DNA of 64,000 nucleotides from Diploptera punctata (GCA_030220185.1 JASPKZ010008347.1:558001-622000); one strand, 5' to 3'. Numbered from the stretch's first letter, positions 31,823-44,136 are shown. The notes: a model not told the origin generated them from the sequence alone. Made by a program: numbers and translations.

Positions 31823-32334
31823 ATACACGGTGTAACAGAAACTCGTCGAGAATATTTTAGGGACGATAGGTCATACAGAGAGAATAATTTTTAGCTAACG
31901 AGCCTTACCCCAAACGATTCTGCGCATTGGTCAAAGTGCTTGCCAGTAGGGTTCGAACATTGAACGAAAACATTTGTACACGAGATATATTTTATTAAAA
32001 AGCATGTTCTGACAGTTTACAATATGTGTTCATACATGTCTAAGCAACGACCGTTCAACTCGTTGATGTGGTGAAATTCGTAATTCATTCGATAAATCAA
32101 CCGAGTTTTTATGACAATTCTAGATTCGTACACAAACTTTTGACATGTCCTCCCCACCAAAAAAAAAAATGTAAAAAAATCCTAGAGTTTCGATACGTGA
32201 CGAAGTACGCACCTTGACCGATGTACTTAGCTCATAAGTAAGTTTGGGAGCATGTGTTCTTTAACAAAAAATCTTCTCTCAGGACCTATCGTTCCTATTG
32301 GTTTATTGATTTAGTCCTGCTACACCACACATGT
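31823..32334. mobile_element. Possible degenerate TIR element (non-coding)
   Basis: TACACGGTGTAACAG on the left and CTGCTACACCACAC on the right are imperfect inverted repeats. A further inverted match follows inside (ACGATAGGTC...AGAGA near 31870, and GACCTATCGT near 32283). The interior has no coding. The pattern fits a mariner-type MITE, but the TIRs are poor. Confidence 0.35.
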
Positions 32335-32504
32335 AAAAATCTTCTTGTAGTAGTTAAAGTTCACCTTATTTATTACAGAAGATTAAAACCTATACCTCAG
32401 ATTAAATGTGCAATGACCAAACTTCAATTATTAAAAAATTATTCAGAGTGAAAGGTTTAAAAAAATATATTTATTTATTTTTCTTATATTATATGATTCT
32501 CTAT

Positions 32505-32910
32505 CATGAGGGGCAATTAACTAGAGTCCACTGGGGTGATGTCGTTTTATGGGGGAGGTTTTTTCGGACGTTTTCCTCACCTTTAAGACAAATGTCAGGA
32601 AACGTTAAGGACCAAATGGTCCCCGAACGTCATTTGGTCATAATCGCTTTGTTTACGTATAAATAAGCGAGTGAATGGTGTATATTTTCTTAAATGTTCA
32701 TGTTGTCTCGGAGGTGGCCCTAAAATTGAGCTGATCACTCATCTCGGGAGAGTCTCCATGTCCTTGTGGCCAAAAAAGTAACTGCATACAGTTCAGAGTT
32801 TCAAATCCTCTCCCGACAGATCGGTATCCTTTTAAGGTCTGGGTGGCGTGAGGTGCGTAAAAGTATCTATAAAGGAAGAGGTTAATTAAGGTCGAGAGAG
32901 AGAGAGAGGT
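32505..32910 (+). mobile_element. SINE-C, long form (C2), head damaged
   Basis: GGACGTTTTCCTCACCTTTA, AAATGTCAGG, TCCCCGAACGTCATTTGG, GGAGGTGGCCCTAAAATTGA, CTGATCACTCATCTCGGG, CTGGGTGGCGTGAGG, AAGGAAGAGGTTAATTAAGG. The tRNA-like head is not clear here. Confidence 0.78.
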
Positions 32911-33444
32911 AATTAGAATCAGAAATATAATATTTTTATTATGAGCTATTTTTACACCTCCTCAAACTTCTTCCCTCATGAGGGATGAAGCTTAGAGATA
33001 GCACATCCCTACTTGTTGAACATGAATTAACTAGAATAATATTATTCTTATTCGCTTCATTCCTTCGTGAGACAAAGTTTAGATATTACGTATTAATTTT
33101 CTAATTATTATGAATTGACGTTTAACATCAAAACATTGTATGTATGGGAAGTGGAAGAAAATGACGGACACAATGATTTAGTATGAAGGTCCCATTATGT
33201 GGGCGTTGATTTGTAAAACAATTTAACAAGTGAGCATCAAGGTCTAGTTCATCGTGAGGTTCATATTGAGCAAACACAATTATCACCCTCTTATTTACTT
33301 TCACCCACTCATCAACAAATTATCTCAATTAGAAATCATCAGCAGGAAAATTATTTTAAAAGTGATAATACCTTCACAGTTATTTAATGTTTTCAAAGTA
33401 TTTTAGAAAATTTGATTTCTCAGTCAAATTTGATAATTTGTAGT
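32911..33444. other. Unique-looking AT-rich DNA
   Basis: Nothing recognised. A GAGA run at 32894-32906 is the SINE tail. Confidence 0.4.
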
Positions 33445-33875
33445 TCACTGTTGCGGTCTCGGGGTAGCGTCGCGTTCCTACCTCATACGGGTTCGATCCT
33501 CGGTCGGGGCAAAGTTTCCTGGTTTTTTTCTCACCTGTAAGACGAATGTCAGAAAATTTCAGGGTCCGAACGATCCACGAACGTCATGTGGCTACCATAA
33601 TTATGATTATAATATTCTCCATGTTTCGTATGAATGGGTGTGTGAATTGCGTGTTTCGTCTTCATGTTGTGTTGTCTCGGAGGAGGCTCTGGCACTGAGC
33701 TGATCACTCATTCGGGAAGGTCCTACATGTCCTCCTGTGGTCAAAAACGTATTATTGTGATCCATAGTATTAGCGAAATCCCTCTGCCGACAGGTCGTGT
33801 ACGTCTGTAAGAGGCTCTGGTAGCGGTGTGTGGCATGTACACAAAAGCGGGGAGAGATTAAATTAAGTTGTATGA
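33445..33875 (+). mobile_element. SINE-C, long form (C2)
   Basis: CACTGTTGCGGTCTCGGGGT, CGGGTTCGATCCTCGG, TTTTTTCTCACCTGTAAGAC, then GGAGGAGGCTCTGGCACTGA, CTGATCACTCATTCGGG, CCGACAGGTCGTGTACG, and GGGGAGAGATTAAATTAAG. It is nearly complete. Confidence 0.82.
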
Positions 33876-35017
33876 AAAAAAAGTATTGATTGATAACTAT
33901 ATATACCAGAATTGAACAATTTAATTAAATTAGAACCCTAAACGTGATAAGTGCGCTTACAGACAAATAAAGCTTTTATAGGGCATTTGGTTTTAGTTTA
34001 CCGCTCAAAGTCATAAAGTGATTGATTTTATATTGTCTGAATAATAAAATTTAGTTTAATAAATAATTTTGTATTTTAAAATTATTTTTATACTTATATC
34101 TAACTTTAAATAAAAACTAAATATTTCATTGTTAGTTATTGTCAAATAAAAATTTAATAATAAAATAATATATACTAGATAAATATTTTTTTTGTAAAAA
34201 TGCTTTTAAAATTGTTTTAGTTCATTGTTGTAAGAGTTATAAATATTTCTATTAAACTTTAAATAATATCTATATTTGTATATTCTCATAACTGATAGAT
34301 ATCTTATATGACAAATCGGATTTAACCTTGTATTTAATAGAATGATTAACCAATAATGAATTAAGAATAAAGTCATGTGACGTAATAATGAGCTTTATAA
34401 TATAATATGTTAAAACTGATTTAATTTGTATGAACGTTTTGTTTTCAATGAAAGCAAGAAGTAGCTCTTCAGATAACATTTTATAATCTGCCCGAGTCTG
34501 GAATTAAGAATTATTTTCATGTTATACTTAAAATTAAAATAATCAACGTTGTAAATAAGAAGAATTGATTTTAAATAGATGGTGAAGAATATTGCTACCC
34601 GAATTAAGTTGAACTTGTTGGTACTCAAGACTTGGAATAAATCAAAATTACTTCTTCTTATTTTATTGTCCTGTGTACCAACTTCCGACCCTGAGAAGAG
34701 AACAAGAGAATCCAGCTCTATCGCAATTTAAGTAATCAAACCTAAACCCAACCAGAAATCCTTGTGGGAAATATATCCACTATCAAATACAGAGTGTAGC
34801 GATTTAGGTGCTATTCCTAAAGCTCTTAAAGGACTTGAAACATGGATTACTTGTGACGGTTAGGTAGCCTGTGTTTTACTTAAGGATTTGGGTTTCGCCG
34901 AGCGGAAAAGGCCGGAGACTCTAACTACAGAGATAGTTGAGATCACTAAATAAATAATTAATTAACTTTAATACTCTATATTTAAAACTATAAGCAACGA
35001 ATTAATATACAATTAAA
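33876..35017. other. AT-rich DNA, no gene
   Basis: About 1.1 kb, strongly AT-rich up to 34640, then a slightly GC-richer stretch (34680-34930). Frames are short. Nothing recognised. Confidence 0.45.
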
Positions 35018-35049
35018 GATAATTAAACTCACTCACTTACTCACTGGCA

Positions 35050-36537
35050 CTATCGAACCCGTAGGTTCATGGCTGCACGGACATAAGCTCTCCATACATC
35101 CCTACCCTGAGCTAATGATTTCCAATCATACCCTGTATAATCTACTTCCCTCAAATCATAGTTAATGTTATTCTCCCACCTCATTCTTGGTCTACCAACT
35201 GGGCGTTTTCCCTCTGGCTTTCCTACAAGAAGCTTCCATGCAAGTCTTTCATTCCACATACGTGCAACATGTCCTGCCCATCGCAGTCTACCAGACTTAA
35301 CTGTTCTTATTATATCTGGCTTCCTATAAAGACCATGTAGTTCATTGTTATGTAGTCTTCTCCATTCACCTGTCTGTACATCTCTCTTTGGTCCAAAAAT
35401 GTTCCTAAGTTCTTTATTCTCAATTACTTGTAATCTCCTTTACTCCCTTAAAGTAAGAGTCCATGTTTCGTACCCATATAATATAACTGGTAGAATAATA
35501 GTTTTATATATTTTCAGTTTAACGTTTTTTGAAAGGAGTTGGGATATCAAGAGTCTCTGCAATGCATAATAGCACGCATTTCCAAAATTGAGCCTATGTT
35601 TAATTTCTTTGTGCATCTCATTCCTATTTGTGATTATTATTCCTAGGTATTTGAATTCAGCCACTTCCTCAAAATTTCCCTCATTTGTCATTAGCTGTCC
35701 ATATCCATTATACAATGTATGTCTACGTGTGACCATATATTTAGTTTTATTGATATTTACTTCCAGTCCTAATTTCTTAGTGTTACTCAACAGTGTTTGC
35801 GTGTTGTCTTTTCGTATCTCTTCGCTATCGGCCAATAATACTACATCATCAGCATAAACTAACAGCTTATTAATACCATTCAGTTGTAAGCCTTCCTCAT
35901 TCTCTAAAGATCTAATGGAATGCTCCAGTACAAAATTAAATAGTAGAGGAGACAGTGCATCTCCTTGCTTCAACCCATTGCGGATTTCAAAAGTGTCCGA
36001 AAACTGTTTGCCTACACGCACCCTACTCTTTGTGCCATTTAGACATATTCGTATAAGTCTAACTAACTTTTTAGGAATTCCGAACTCCAGCAGGATACTA
36101 TATAACTTCTCCCTCTTAATTGAATCATATGCTTTTTTTGATGTCTACGTATAGTTGATGTACAGTACCATTATATTCCCATTTCTTTTCTAAAATCTGT
36201 CTTATACTAAAAATCTGATCTGTTGTAGACCTGTTTCTTCTAAATGCACATTGATGATCTCCTAGAATGTCATTAATATAGGGAGTAGGCCTAAGTCTGC
36301 TTAGTAATATATTTGTTAGAATTTTGTACGAAGTTGAAAGTAATGAGATGCCCCTGTAGTTGTTGCAGTCAGTTTATCTCCTTTCTTATAAATTGGTACG
36401 ATAATTTGATTCCTTCCATTCATCTGGAAGAGCTTCTTTTTCCCAAATCATACTAAGCAACCAGCGTATCTTGTCCATCAATTTTTCTCTCCCTGATTTT
36501 ATCAGTTCTGCTGGGATCTCATCTGAACCTGATGCTT
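35050..36537 (-). pseudogene. LINE-A reverse transcriptase and C-terminal region
   Basis: From 36537 the - strand encodes ASGSDEIPAELIKSGREK, CNNYRGISLLSTSYKIL and DHQCAFRRNRSTTDQIF in broken frames. Next is an intact stretch from Met 36021: NGLKQGDALSPLLFNFVLEH, NKLLVYADDVVLLADSEE with the catalytic YADD, KYLGIIITNRNEMHKEI, and PVILYGYETWTLTLRE. The distal part (35259-35050) is WKLLVGKPEGKRPVGRPRMR, ENNINYDLREVDYTG and WRAYVRAAMNLRVR. Frameshifts lie near 36150, 36385 and 35440. The last domain is the piece most often left behind in 5'-truncated copies. Confidence 0.88.
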
Positions 36538-38082
36538 TTACATCTTCAATTTTTCAATCGCCATTTCAACCTCTAATGCATTTGGTTCTGCGACTAGCAT
36601 TTCTGCTGTCTGTAAATGATCCTCCTCAATGTCCTGTTCTGTATGTACATTTAATAGCTGATTAAAGTAACTTTTCCATCTATTTAATATACTCCTGGAA
36701 TCTGCAATCATATCCCCATTTTCATATAATTCTCTAATGTTCCTATTTTTTGTGTTCATTTCAAGATCATTAATCTTCTCTCTCAAATATTCCCCCTTTT
36801 TGCTCTTTAGTAACTTGGTGGTTTCCCGTCTAATACTACCCAATTGCTCTAAATTTACCTCATTTGGCTCGTGTAACCATTTCATTTTTGCTAGCTTTCT
36901 TTTCTTTACAATGTCGGCACATTCCTCGTCAAACCATTTCTTTTTTTGCCTCTTTTTTAGACAACCAATGCATTCTGATGCTGACAATTTAATAGTATCT
37001 CTTATAGCCTCCCATTCTTGATTTATATCAGTTTCTCCTTCATTTGCCACATTGTAAACTGAAGATTCCAGTACTTCAAATCTATTAGCAATTTTGATTT
37101 GGTATTCTTGCCGCATTTCATCATTTTTCAAGTTTTTTAATTCAAATTTTACAGAATCATCTTTAGCGTTTGTTCCTCTCATAAGCGATAGCCGTTGTCT
37201 GATTTTCACCCTGACCAGATGATGATCCGAATTGCAGTCTGTTCCTCTAACTGATCTAACATCGATGATGCTACTGTGCCAGCGTTTGTCCACTAATGCA
37301 TGATCTATTTGGTTCCGATTTTTGCCATCTGGAGACGTCCAGGTGTATTTATGAATATCCTTATGCTGAAATGTGATCTTAACAATGAGATTCTTTGATG
37401 TGGCGAAGGTGACTAATCTAAGCCCATAGTCGTTACTATCTTCATGAAGACTGAATTTGCCTATTGTTGGTTTGAATATATCTTCCCGCCCCACTTTTGC
37501 ATTAAAATCTCCTAAGACAATTTTCATATGATATCGTGAAAGGCTATCAAATACGCATTCTAATTCTCCATAGAACTCATCCTTGATCATGTCATCTTTA
37601 TCCTCTGTGTGCATTTAAAATTATAAAATCATGTTGTTTACCCTTTAGAATTATGTATGATATCCTGTTACTACAAACTTAATATCTCGGATAGCGGATA
37701 TGATCCTCCTTCTGACTAAAAAACCCGTTCCAAATGCAGATCCTTCTGCACCCCCGTAGTATAATGCAAAGCTTCCTGATTCCTGACTACCTTCTCCTGG
37801 CCACCTAACTTCCTGTAAAGCGACTATGTCCAAGGGCGATTTATCTAATTCCCGCATTAATATCTCTAGTGCCCCACTATTGTATAAAGTCCTAACATTC
37901 CATGTTCCTAGGAACATGTCCCTATGTTTAAGCCTTTGGCATGGGTTCCATGAAGTAGTCCCCGCCCGGAGAACCGAATGGGGGACTATTTGACCTCCGG
38001 AAAATTTTACCCCAGTTGAACCCATGTCCGCATTTCTTGACGGTTGTATTTTTACGGTGAAAGATCTCACTCTTTCGACCAA
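36538..38082 (-). pseudogene. LINE-A endonuclease
   Basis: Two frames: 38082-37651 and 37614-36538, with one shift near 37640. The first gives FLGTWNVRTLYNSGALEILM, IVALQEVRWPGEGS with the catalytic Glu, and GSAFGTGFLV. The second gives KIVLGDFNAKVGREDIFKP with catalytic Asp/Asn, KYTWTSPDGKNRNQIDHALV, and CNSDHHLVRV with the active-site Asp-His. A Lys/Glu-rich linker leads to the RT. It would make the nick for target-primed reverse transcription. Confidence 0.9.
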
Positions 38083-38235
38083 GGTACTTTTTTCGTCTGG
38101 CTTATCACCTTCGACCAGTCCGGCATGGTTAACCCTATCGGCAGCAATGCTACCGCCGGCTTAGCAGGATCATTTAAGCACGCAAGCCACTCCACCGCGA
38201 CAAGGTAAAGATACCATGGAGGGGATAATTAAACT

Positions 38236-40600
38236 AGCCTATCTTATATTATTTCCTATCCTATGATAGGAAAGAGAGTCGTTTAAAGATAGTATGTTGA
38301 ACTCTGCTACATGACCTGCCTTAGTCATAGACATATTTTAACTTCATCGTATTCTACACATATTCAACTGTTCTCGAAATTTTACCCCCTTTTGATTTCA
38401 TTTCAGGGACCCCAAAATCCTATCAAAAATAACATGATGCAGAGTTACCTAAAGTTGTTCTGCAGACAGACAGACCTACGTTCATATCCTGACCAGTCTT
38501 TTATTCCTCCCTCTGAAGCCATAACTGCTACTGTTCTATTCTGAGGCAGTGTTCAACCTACTTACTTGCTTGCTCTAGCTTCAGTATAGTTCTACGTCAG
38601 ATAACTGTATCAGCTTCAAATGTAAGTTTGCTACATTCCCCATGGTAGCCTGAGGCCTTGTCCTATTATCTGGGAATATTCATATACATCCTGTTACTGC
38701 ATGAATATGAATCCCAAACTAATATTTCCTATAACATGAGGGTTTTGTATCATATATTTTCCTAGTTTAATAAGACTATTAAATAACCAATTACAAATAT
38801 TTAGTCCTAGTTATCCTGTTTATGATACAGAGAAAGCGATACATTTACAACGGTGCCGGCTTTCATTCAAACATCAATCAGCTCTGGCTTAATGACTTGT
38901 AGAATGGAATGCGTTTCGTACCGGCAATAGCGACAGAATGTGGTATAGTGAACTCAGTACTTTAGTTTACAGGCGCTTTGCTTTGTGATTAGGTAGGTCC
39001 ATTTTGCACGGATAAGTATTTAGCATATCAGGCAGCGTTGTCACGTTTTATTCACTGGTACTAACATACTATATTATAATATTACTGCAAAAGACAAAAG
39101 TTACAACGCTCTTAAGAGAATTATATCCACGCGGAGTTGACATGGAAACATCATTTAAAAATGTGAAGATATTATTGGCAGAGAACTGTTTTCAGTTTTT
39201 GGTGATTGGAGTGGCGACTTAGAACAGGCTCTGCCTGGCAGTAACAATGTATTTTTTAAATCAGAGGGAAACAGTTGCCTTTTTTTATGTCGCCTGGAAA
39301 CTAAAATATTGAGTCCACGTTATCAGTTACCGTAGGGAACGACTACTGAAAGAAATAACTTTCTCAAAATAGTTGTGGAGTTGAGAAGTACACGACTTTC
39401 TACGGTGAAATAAGACCAAATGCCTTATAGATGTTTCCACCTTAGTGGAAAAAATCGTAAATTCCGAGCGGGTTGGCGCAGACAATAGTTTAGCACAAGC
39501 ATGTCATAGTTCAGAGCTCCAAGTTCCGTGCGAAACGCGGTACTAACTCTGGAGCATACATTCTACTTCCTACCTCTCCCACCTGTATGAAAGACTACCA
39601 TTGTCACGAACACGCTTATAACAGGAGGAATCAAAAATATAAAACAACGCACAAATAGGAGTAAAACATTTATTAATGAATAGTATTAACTGGTTTACAG
39701 TATTAATTAATACCTCAAAAGATTTTAATCTGCATTATTTAATATTTGCCTGAAAAAAAAACATTAAAAACCAACAAGGCCTCTACTTAGAAACAAAACA
39801 AAAGGTGAGAAGAATACGTTTAAAATGTACATGTGTTTCTACACCATTTTAACAAATATGATTTAATGTTTTTTTCTTGGTACAGGAAAAAAAAATAGTG
39901 GGTATATTTATTGCTCCTACTGTAGGAAAATAAATCACCTATTTTCAGGGTGCTACTTCCCGGTCATTCTTACTTGACACTTGACATTTTTTTATTATAT
40001 TATATTTTTATATAAAACATTCCTCATTAGAGGATTACCACAAGGACAAAGTGATATCGACAATTAATTTTCGAAATTGATGAAATACATTTAAAAATTT
40101 AAAATTGTAATTGAAGTATGTTCTATAAAGTAGAAATTTTGTAAACATGGCTTCTTAAAATTGAAATTGATCCTCTAATGGCAGCGATGGCAATTTTAGA
40201 AAGATACACTCGGTCCAAATCTAAGAAATTCCAAAATGTAGCTAAGAATTCTGGTATAGTACCTCTTGCCCCGATCATGAATCATGTGACAGTTAAGTTA
40301 TACTATCTAAATGGTATTTATCTTTGTGATAGTCAACTGTTGGCTCATATATCGCATTCTTTTCAGAGTCAATTTCCTTAGGTTGGCTACTATGAGTCTC
40401 AAAACGGATTGTGGGATCTAATATCATACCAATTTTAGAAGATGGTCAAAATGCAATAATATTTATTCTCTATTACTCCCATTTACTAATTTAATATTAA
40501 AAATATAAAATTAGTACCTGATAAACCCGTCGCCCTCATCTAAAATAAAGTTCTGTTTGAAAACTTCGTCAAGTAGTTAAAAATATGATGGCCTTTCAAA
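38236..40600. other. 2.4 kb without recognisable gene
   Basis: Mixed composition, short frames only. A tRNA-like hint (GAGCGGGTTGGCGCAGAC at about 39467) lacks a convincing B box. Poly-A and poly-T runs occur at 39750 and 39890. Confidence 0.45.
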
Positions 40601-40619
40601 ACAATGTTTCGTCTTCTGC

Positions 40620-40805
40620 ATTTCAACTGGTATTATCGCCTCACTATGATGGTTGTCTGTTTATATAAAAGCGGGTGGCGCGACAATGCTTGACAATGAT
40701 TAATATGCGGAATTATTATAGTGGCAGTAGTCGGTATATTTTTATTCAATTATATATAACGGCTGCGGGAAAACTAAGCGAGCCGCTGGACAACCATCAT
40801 AGTGA
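40620..40805. repeat. Flanking region of Penelope-like fragment with an 18-bp inverted repeat and a TATA motif
   Basis: TCACTATGATGGTTGTC at about 40641 recurs inverted as GACAACCATCATAGTGAA at 40787. Between them are TATATAAAAGCGGG and a short GC-rich hairpin (CGGCTGCGGG...GCGAGCCG). Penelope-like elements often carry terminal repeats with partial inverted copies. The TATA-like box could be their promoter. This part is inference. Confidence 0.45.
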
Positions 40806-41275
40806 AGCTATGTATAAGTTGTACAACGGGTCCAAGTCTGCGGGCGTGTTCTTGTTGAGCAAATCTTTATTTTCAGCTTTATTTAAAATTTCAATGTCTT
40901 CTAGGATGCTAATCTTGTTGTTATTCTTTCTGTGTAATTTTGACATAATATTATCGATTTTGTCGAACTGATGTCCCGTTTCTAGTATATGTTCGGGAAA
41001 ACTTGATTTTTCTTCGTTGTTAATATTTTTTTTGTAATGTTCAGTAAATCTTGAGTTAAAATTTCTTGTTGTTCTACCGATGTAAAACTTATCGCAATTT
41101 TGTACATTAGTTTATAAACACCTTTATTTTAGTATTTATTTGTTACTTCAATTTCGTTTGATACGATATTGTTGAGTTTGTTATTAGTTTTAAAGGCGAT
41201 TTTTATGTTTTTGTCTTGTTTTTCATCGAATTAGCTAATTTAACCGTTTCAAAATTGGGATAGATATTCTGTGCC
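40780..41275 (-). pseudogene. Penelope-like retroelement, C-terminal GIY-YIG fragment (copy 1)
   Basis: On the - strand, in shifting frames: NIKIAFKTNNKLNNIVSNEI near 41200, then NKGVYKL at about 41130 (the GIY-like strand), YIGRTT-like codons and a FTEHYKKNI-like stretch. FPEHILETGHQFDKIDNIMS follows near 40990, then ILEDIEILNKAENKDLLNKN and a C-terminal DPLYNLY near 40815. This is the order of the GIY-YIG endonuclease and tail of Penelope-like elements. The upstream RT is missing (5' truncation at an A-run near 41278). Indels break it. Confidence 0.72.
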
Positions 41276-41925
41276 AAAAAAAAAAAAAAAATACGAAGGC
41301 TTGATTCTCGCAAGGCCTCCACGCTGAACGTAGCCAAGCTCATCATTGCGTTTGACGAGTGAAACTGAACCAAGTCACCAGGTAGCGTTACCTGTCCAGC
41401 GGAGCGCTGCTGGTGCATATCGGAGCGCACCGTCTCATGTAGCTCGTGTTTTATATCGCTGGTCTAGCATTTGAGACTCGTACTTGTGAGGTCCCAAGTC
41501 AAATCCATTTTCGACCAACCTGACTAATTTTTAACTATTTTTACTCATTCGTTAAGGGAAACACTAGGGTTGAATTTCATTGCAAGGACTCATTTATTCA
41601 TAATCATGTTTCATATTAGAATATAAAATTGAACAACTGAAGTTCTGAAAATGCATATGACAAACACTACAATAGAACAAAATAAAAAGTAGGGAAACAA
41701 TCCAAGAACTCTCAACCAGTAAACTTTTTCCTGGCCGTTAGAGGCAACGACGTTTCTCCTATAACACAGGATTGAGCAATAAAATGAAACGTGAGATTCT
41801 ATCTAGTAAAAAATCTTAAAGCCGTACTGTCATCGTAAATTTTAATTTGGAGTAAATACGAAAATTACTGAACATGAATAAAATTTAGGTTATCATAATC
41901 TATAAAACAAATTAGGGCCTATTGA
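41276..41925. other. Spacer with a GC-richer stretch
   Basis: 41290-41460 is GC-richer and contains a tRNA-like phrase (CGCTGGTCTAGCATTTGAG, then GAGGTCCCAAGTCAAATCC), perhaps a SINE head. The rest is AT-rich with nothing recognised. Confidence 0.4.
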
Positions 41926-42270
41926 TTGATTGAGGGTCTTTCCACTTTTCAGCGGTTGCCCTTTTACCAGCCGGCTGCTGGCCCTTCACATCCACATGTG
42001 TCAATCACAGAGGTAGATGATCAACAACCAGTGTAGGGGTGACATGTGGTTAGCATGTCGAGTCCCCCAGCCGTTAGAGCTGGTTCCTCAACCTGGAGCC
42101 GCTACTTATTGTAGCTACCCAATTGCCTCACGATGCTGGGTGGGCACCGGTCCCATACTGGCCGAAATACCATGAGAAAATTTCTTCCCCCATGGAGACT
42201 CGAACCAGCGCAAGTCCCGTAGCTCTGCGCCAAGGCTTCCTACCTTAACCGCTCGGCTACGGCGCGGGAC
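41926..42270 (-). mobile_element. SINE-A, full copy with 12-bp target duplication
   Basis: Flanked by AGGGCCTATTGA (41914-41925 and 42271-42282). The - strand head reads GTCCCGCGCCGTAGCCGAGC (A box) and GGTTCGAGTCTCCATGGGG (B box). The body has ATTTCGGCCAGTATGGGACC and GGTAGCTACAATAAGTAGCG. It is longer than the copy at 19903-20176 by an internal stretch near 42000-42090. Confidence 0.9.
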
Positions 42271-42351
42271 AGGGCCTATTGAAAACTTAAAAAAAACAAG
42301 TTTAAAAGTCCTCGTAGAAAATTAATACAGTACCTTAGATAAAAGGAAATG

Positions 42352-42625
42352 TCCACCACTGTGGTCTCGAGGTAGCGTGCTGCCTTGTCACGAAGCACGC
42401 CCCTGTTCGATCCCCGGTCGGGACAAGCTTCGTGGGTGAGGTTTTTTCTGGGGTTTTTCCTCACCTGTAAGACAAATGTCAAGTAGGTTCGAAGCCCAAA
42501 ACTGTCCCCGATTAACATTATCATCCATGGTGTGGAAAGCAACGGGAAGCTACCACACCTATAATTCCTAAGTAAAGCTGCAAAGCCTCGCATGAAGGAC
42601 CTGCCCTAAGGCAGAACACTATAGA
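42352..42625 (+). mobile_element. SINE-C, short form (C1)
   Basis: CCACCACTGTGGTCTCGAGG, CCTGTTCGATCCCCGGTCGG, GGGTTTTTCCTCACCTGTAA, GTGTGGAAAGCAACGGGAAG, CTACCACACCTATAATTCC, CCTAAGGCAGAACACTATAG. Flanked by short AAAGGAAAT repeats that may be the target duplication. Confidence 0.88.
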
Positions 42626-42704
42626 ATAGAAAAAAATAAAGGAAATAAAAAGCTTAACTTACTATTTGGTTAATATTTTATATAATGATTTTTACGTCCT
42701 CAAA

Positions 42705-42790
42705 AGTGTATCGCGCTCGGCCGGGTTTGAACCCGAGAACGGCGAAACCAGAAAGTAAACATGGTAACCACTAAGTCTAACAAGACCGAT
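42705..42790 (-). repeat. tRNA-like SINE fragment (SINE-D type)
   Basis: GGCCGGGTTTGAACCCGAGA (reverse B box) and GTAACCACTAAGTC (reverse A box), like the copy at 50800-50965. Confidence 0.55.
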
Positions 42791-43609
42791 ATTCTTAAAA
42801 TAAAGAACTGTTAAAAAATATTGTGTATAAAATTTCGATAACTCTTTAGAGATACAGTATATCGTACCCAAATACAAATTCCAATTTATTCCAGAAGATC
42901 TTGAAAATCAATCAAATACAAATTGTGATTTAGGAAAAAAGATTGTTGGAAACCAACATCCAATATTACTGTAGCCCTACGTTTAAAATCAGGAATAATC
43001 TTGATATCTTGGTGTAGCGTGAAACACTTCCTTGAAACACGAGACAATGGGTGAGGACCTGCGGTTGATGAAATTGAGGCTCTGGAATTGAAACATCCTC
43101 TCGGGATATTGAATCATGCAGTGTTCACCTCAGTAGGAGGCTAATTTATTCATTCAAACCTAATTGCACATAACACGTTCTTAATGACACGACAGTAGGA
43201 ACGTCCTGCAAATCTATATATATTTCATAAACGAAGAGAATCTAACAATCTAATCATTTACTATGACTACTATTACTACTACTACTACTACTATATTCCT
43301 GTTTAAGCTATAGGCCTATATGCTACTAAGTATGCATTTTGAATCAATTTCGGGTTCAGAATTAATTACTTTACCTTACCACATTAGATTCGGTCATTAT
43401 CGTGAATGTTCGTTCCGCTTTCCCACGTTCAACAATACTAAGCAATTAACCTACTTGATTTCAAAAATTTGAATAAGTATGCTATTTACCATATCCTCTG
43501 CCTCTCAGTTTTGTACTAGAACATGCAATAAAATACTTATTTAGAGGATAAAATGGATGCACAACTCTCCATGGCACTAATCAGCTGTTGATATATACTG
43601 ATATTGTAC
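42791..43609. other. AT-rich DNA without recognisable gene
   Basis: A (TAC)n run lies at 43268-43292. Nothing else recognised. Confidence 0.4.
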
Positions 43610-43810
43610 TGTGTTAGTAGGCGATAGTGAAAAATACTAAAAGTTAATTTTAATAAAACTAAACATACGGTCACGCGCAGAAATACATTAACAAATGGAA
43701 ATAGACACTTAAGAAATGAGGGAAAGTTTGACGAAGTGGCAGAATTCAAATGTCTAGGAACAATAATTGCAAACGGGAATATGGTATAGAAAGAAAATAA
43801 AAGTAGGCTT
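43610..43810 (+). mobile_element. LINE-A internal RT fragment
   Basis: Encodes KVNFNKTKHTVTRRNTLTN, NEGKFDEVAEFKCLGTIIAN, matching the segment after the YADD box of LINE-A (about 35640-35790). Broken at both ends. Confidence 0.8.
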
Positions 43811-44132
43811 AAATCTATTGTACACTGATGACTCGGTGAACATAAAATTTATTTGATTGCAACTCTTCATAATTAGGGCCTAATCCTAATCAACCTTCGA
43901 ACTCCAATCCATTGAGAACGATAATATTAGCCGCATCGTGTACGGTTTGAGTTTTGTTTGTTATTAAAATGAAACTGGTTTGTAATTCAATGTCTTTTAT
44001 TTATGTGAAATATAAATGCAGTTAACATTCAATGCAAAGCTTTCTGGTAACAACATTTTTGGTTTTGATTACAATTTCTAAAGTTTTTTTTTTATAATTT
44101 ATATACATTTTAATTAGATTTGTGAGAAAATT

Positions 44133-44136
44133 ATTA

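Larger units (their letters stand above)
35030..38223 (-). mobile_element. LINE-A, full-length copy with 12-bp target duplication
   Basis: Flanked by GATAATTAAACT at 35018-35029 and 38224-38235. 3,194 bp on the - strand: a short 5' leader (38083-38223), endonuclease (36538-38082), RT (about 35440-36537), C-terminal region (35050-35440), and a tail of GTGAGT/AAGT repeats. Endonuclease plus RT in one frame, no ORF1 and a short repeat tail fit an RTE-like plan. The endonuclease is of the sort often labelled craniofacial-development-protein-2-like. Indels break the frame at several places. It is the reference copy for all LINE-A fragments in this window. Confidence 0.92.

Noticed and set aside
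40178..40381. 67-codon + strand frame starting MAAMAILERYTRSKSK
   Set aside because: No recognised domain, no splice sites in useful places, and no conservation argument available.
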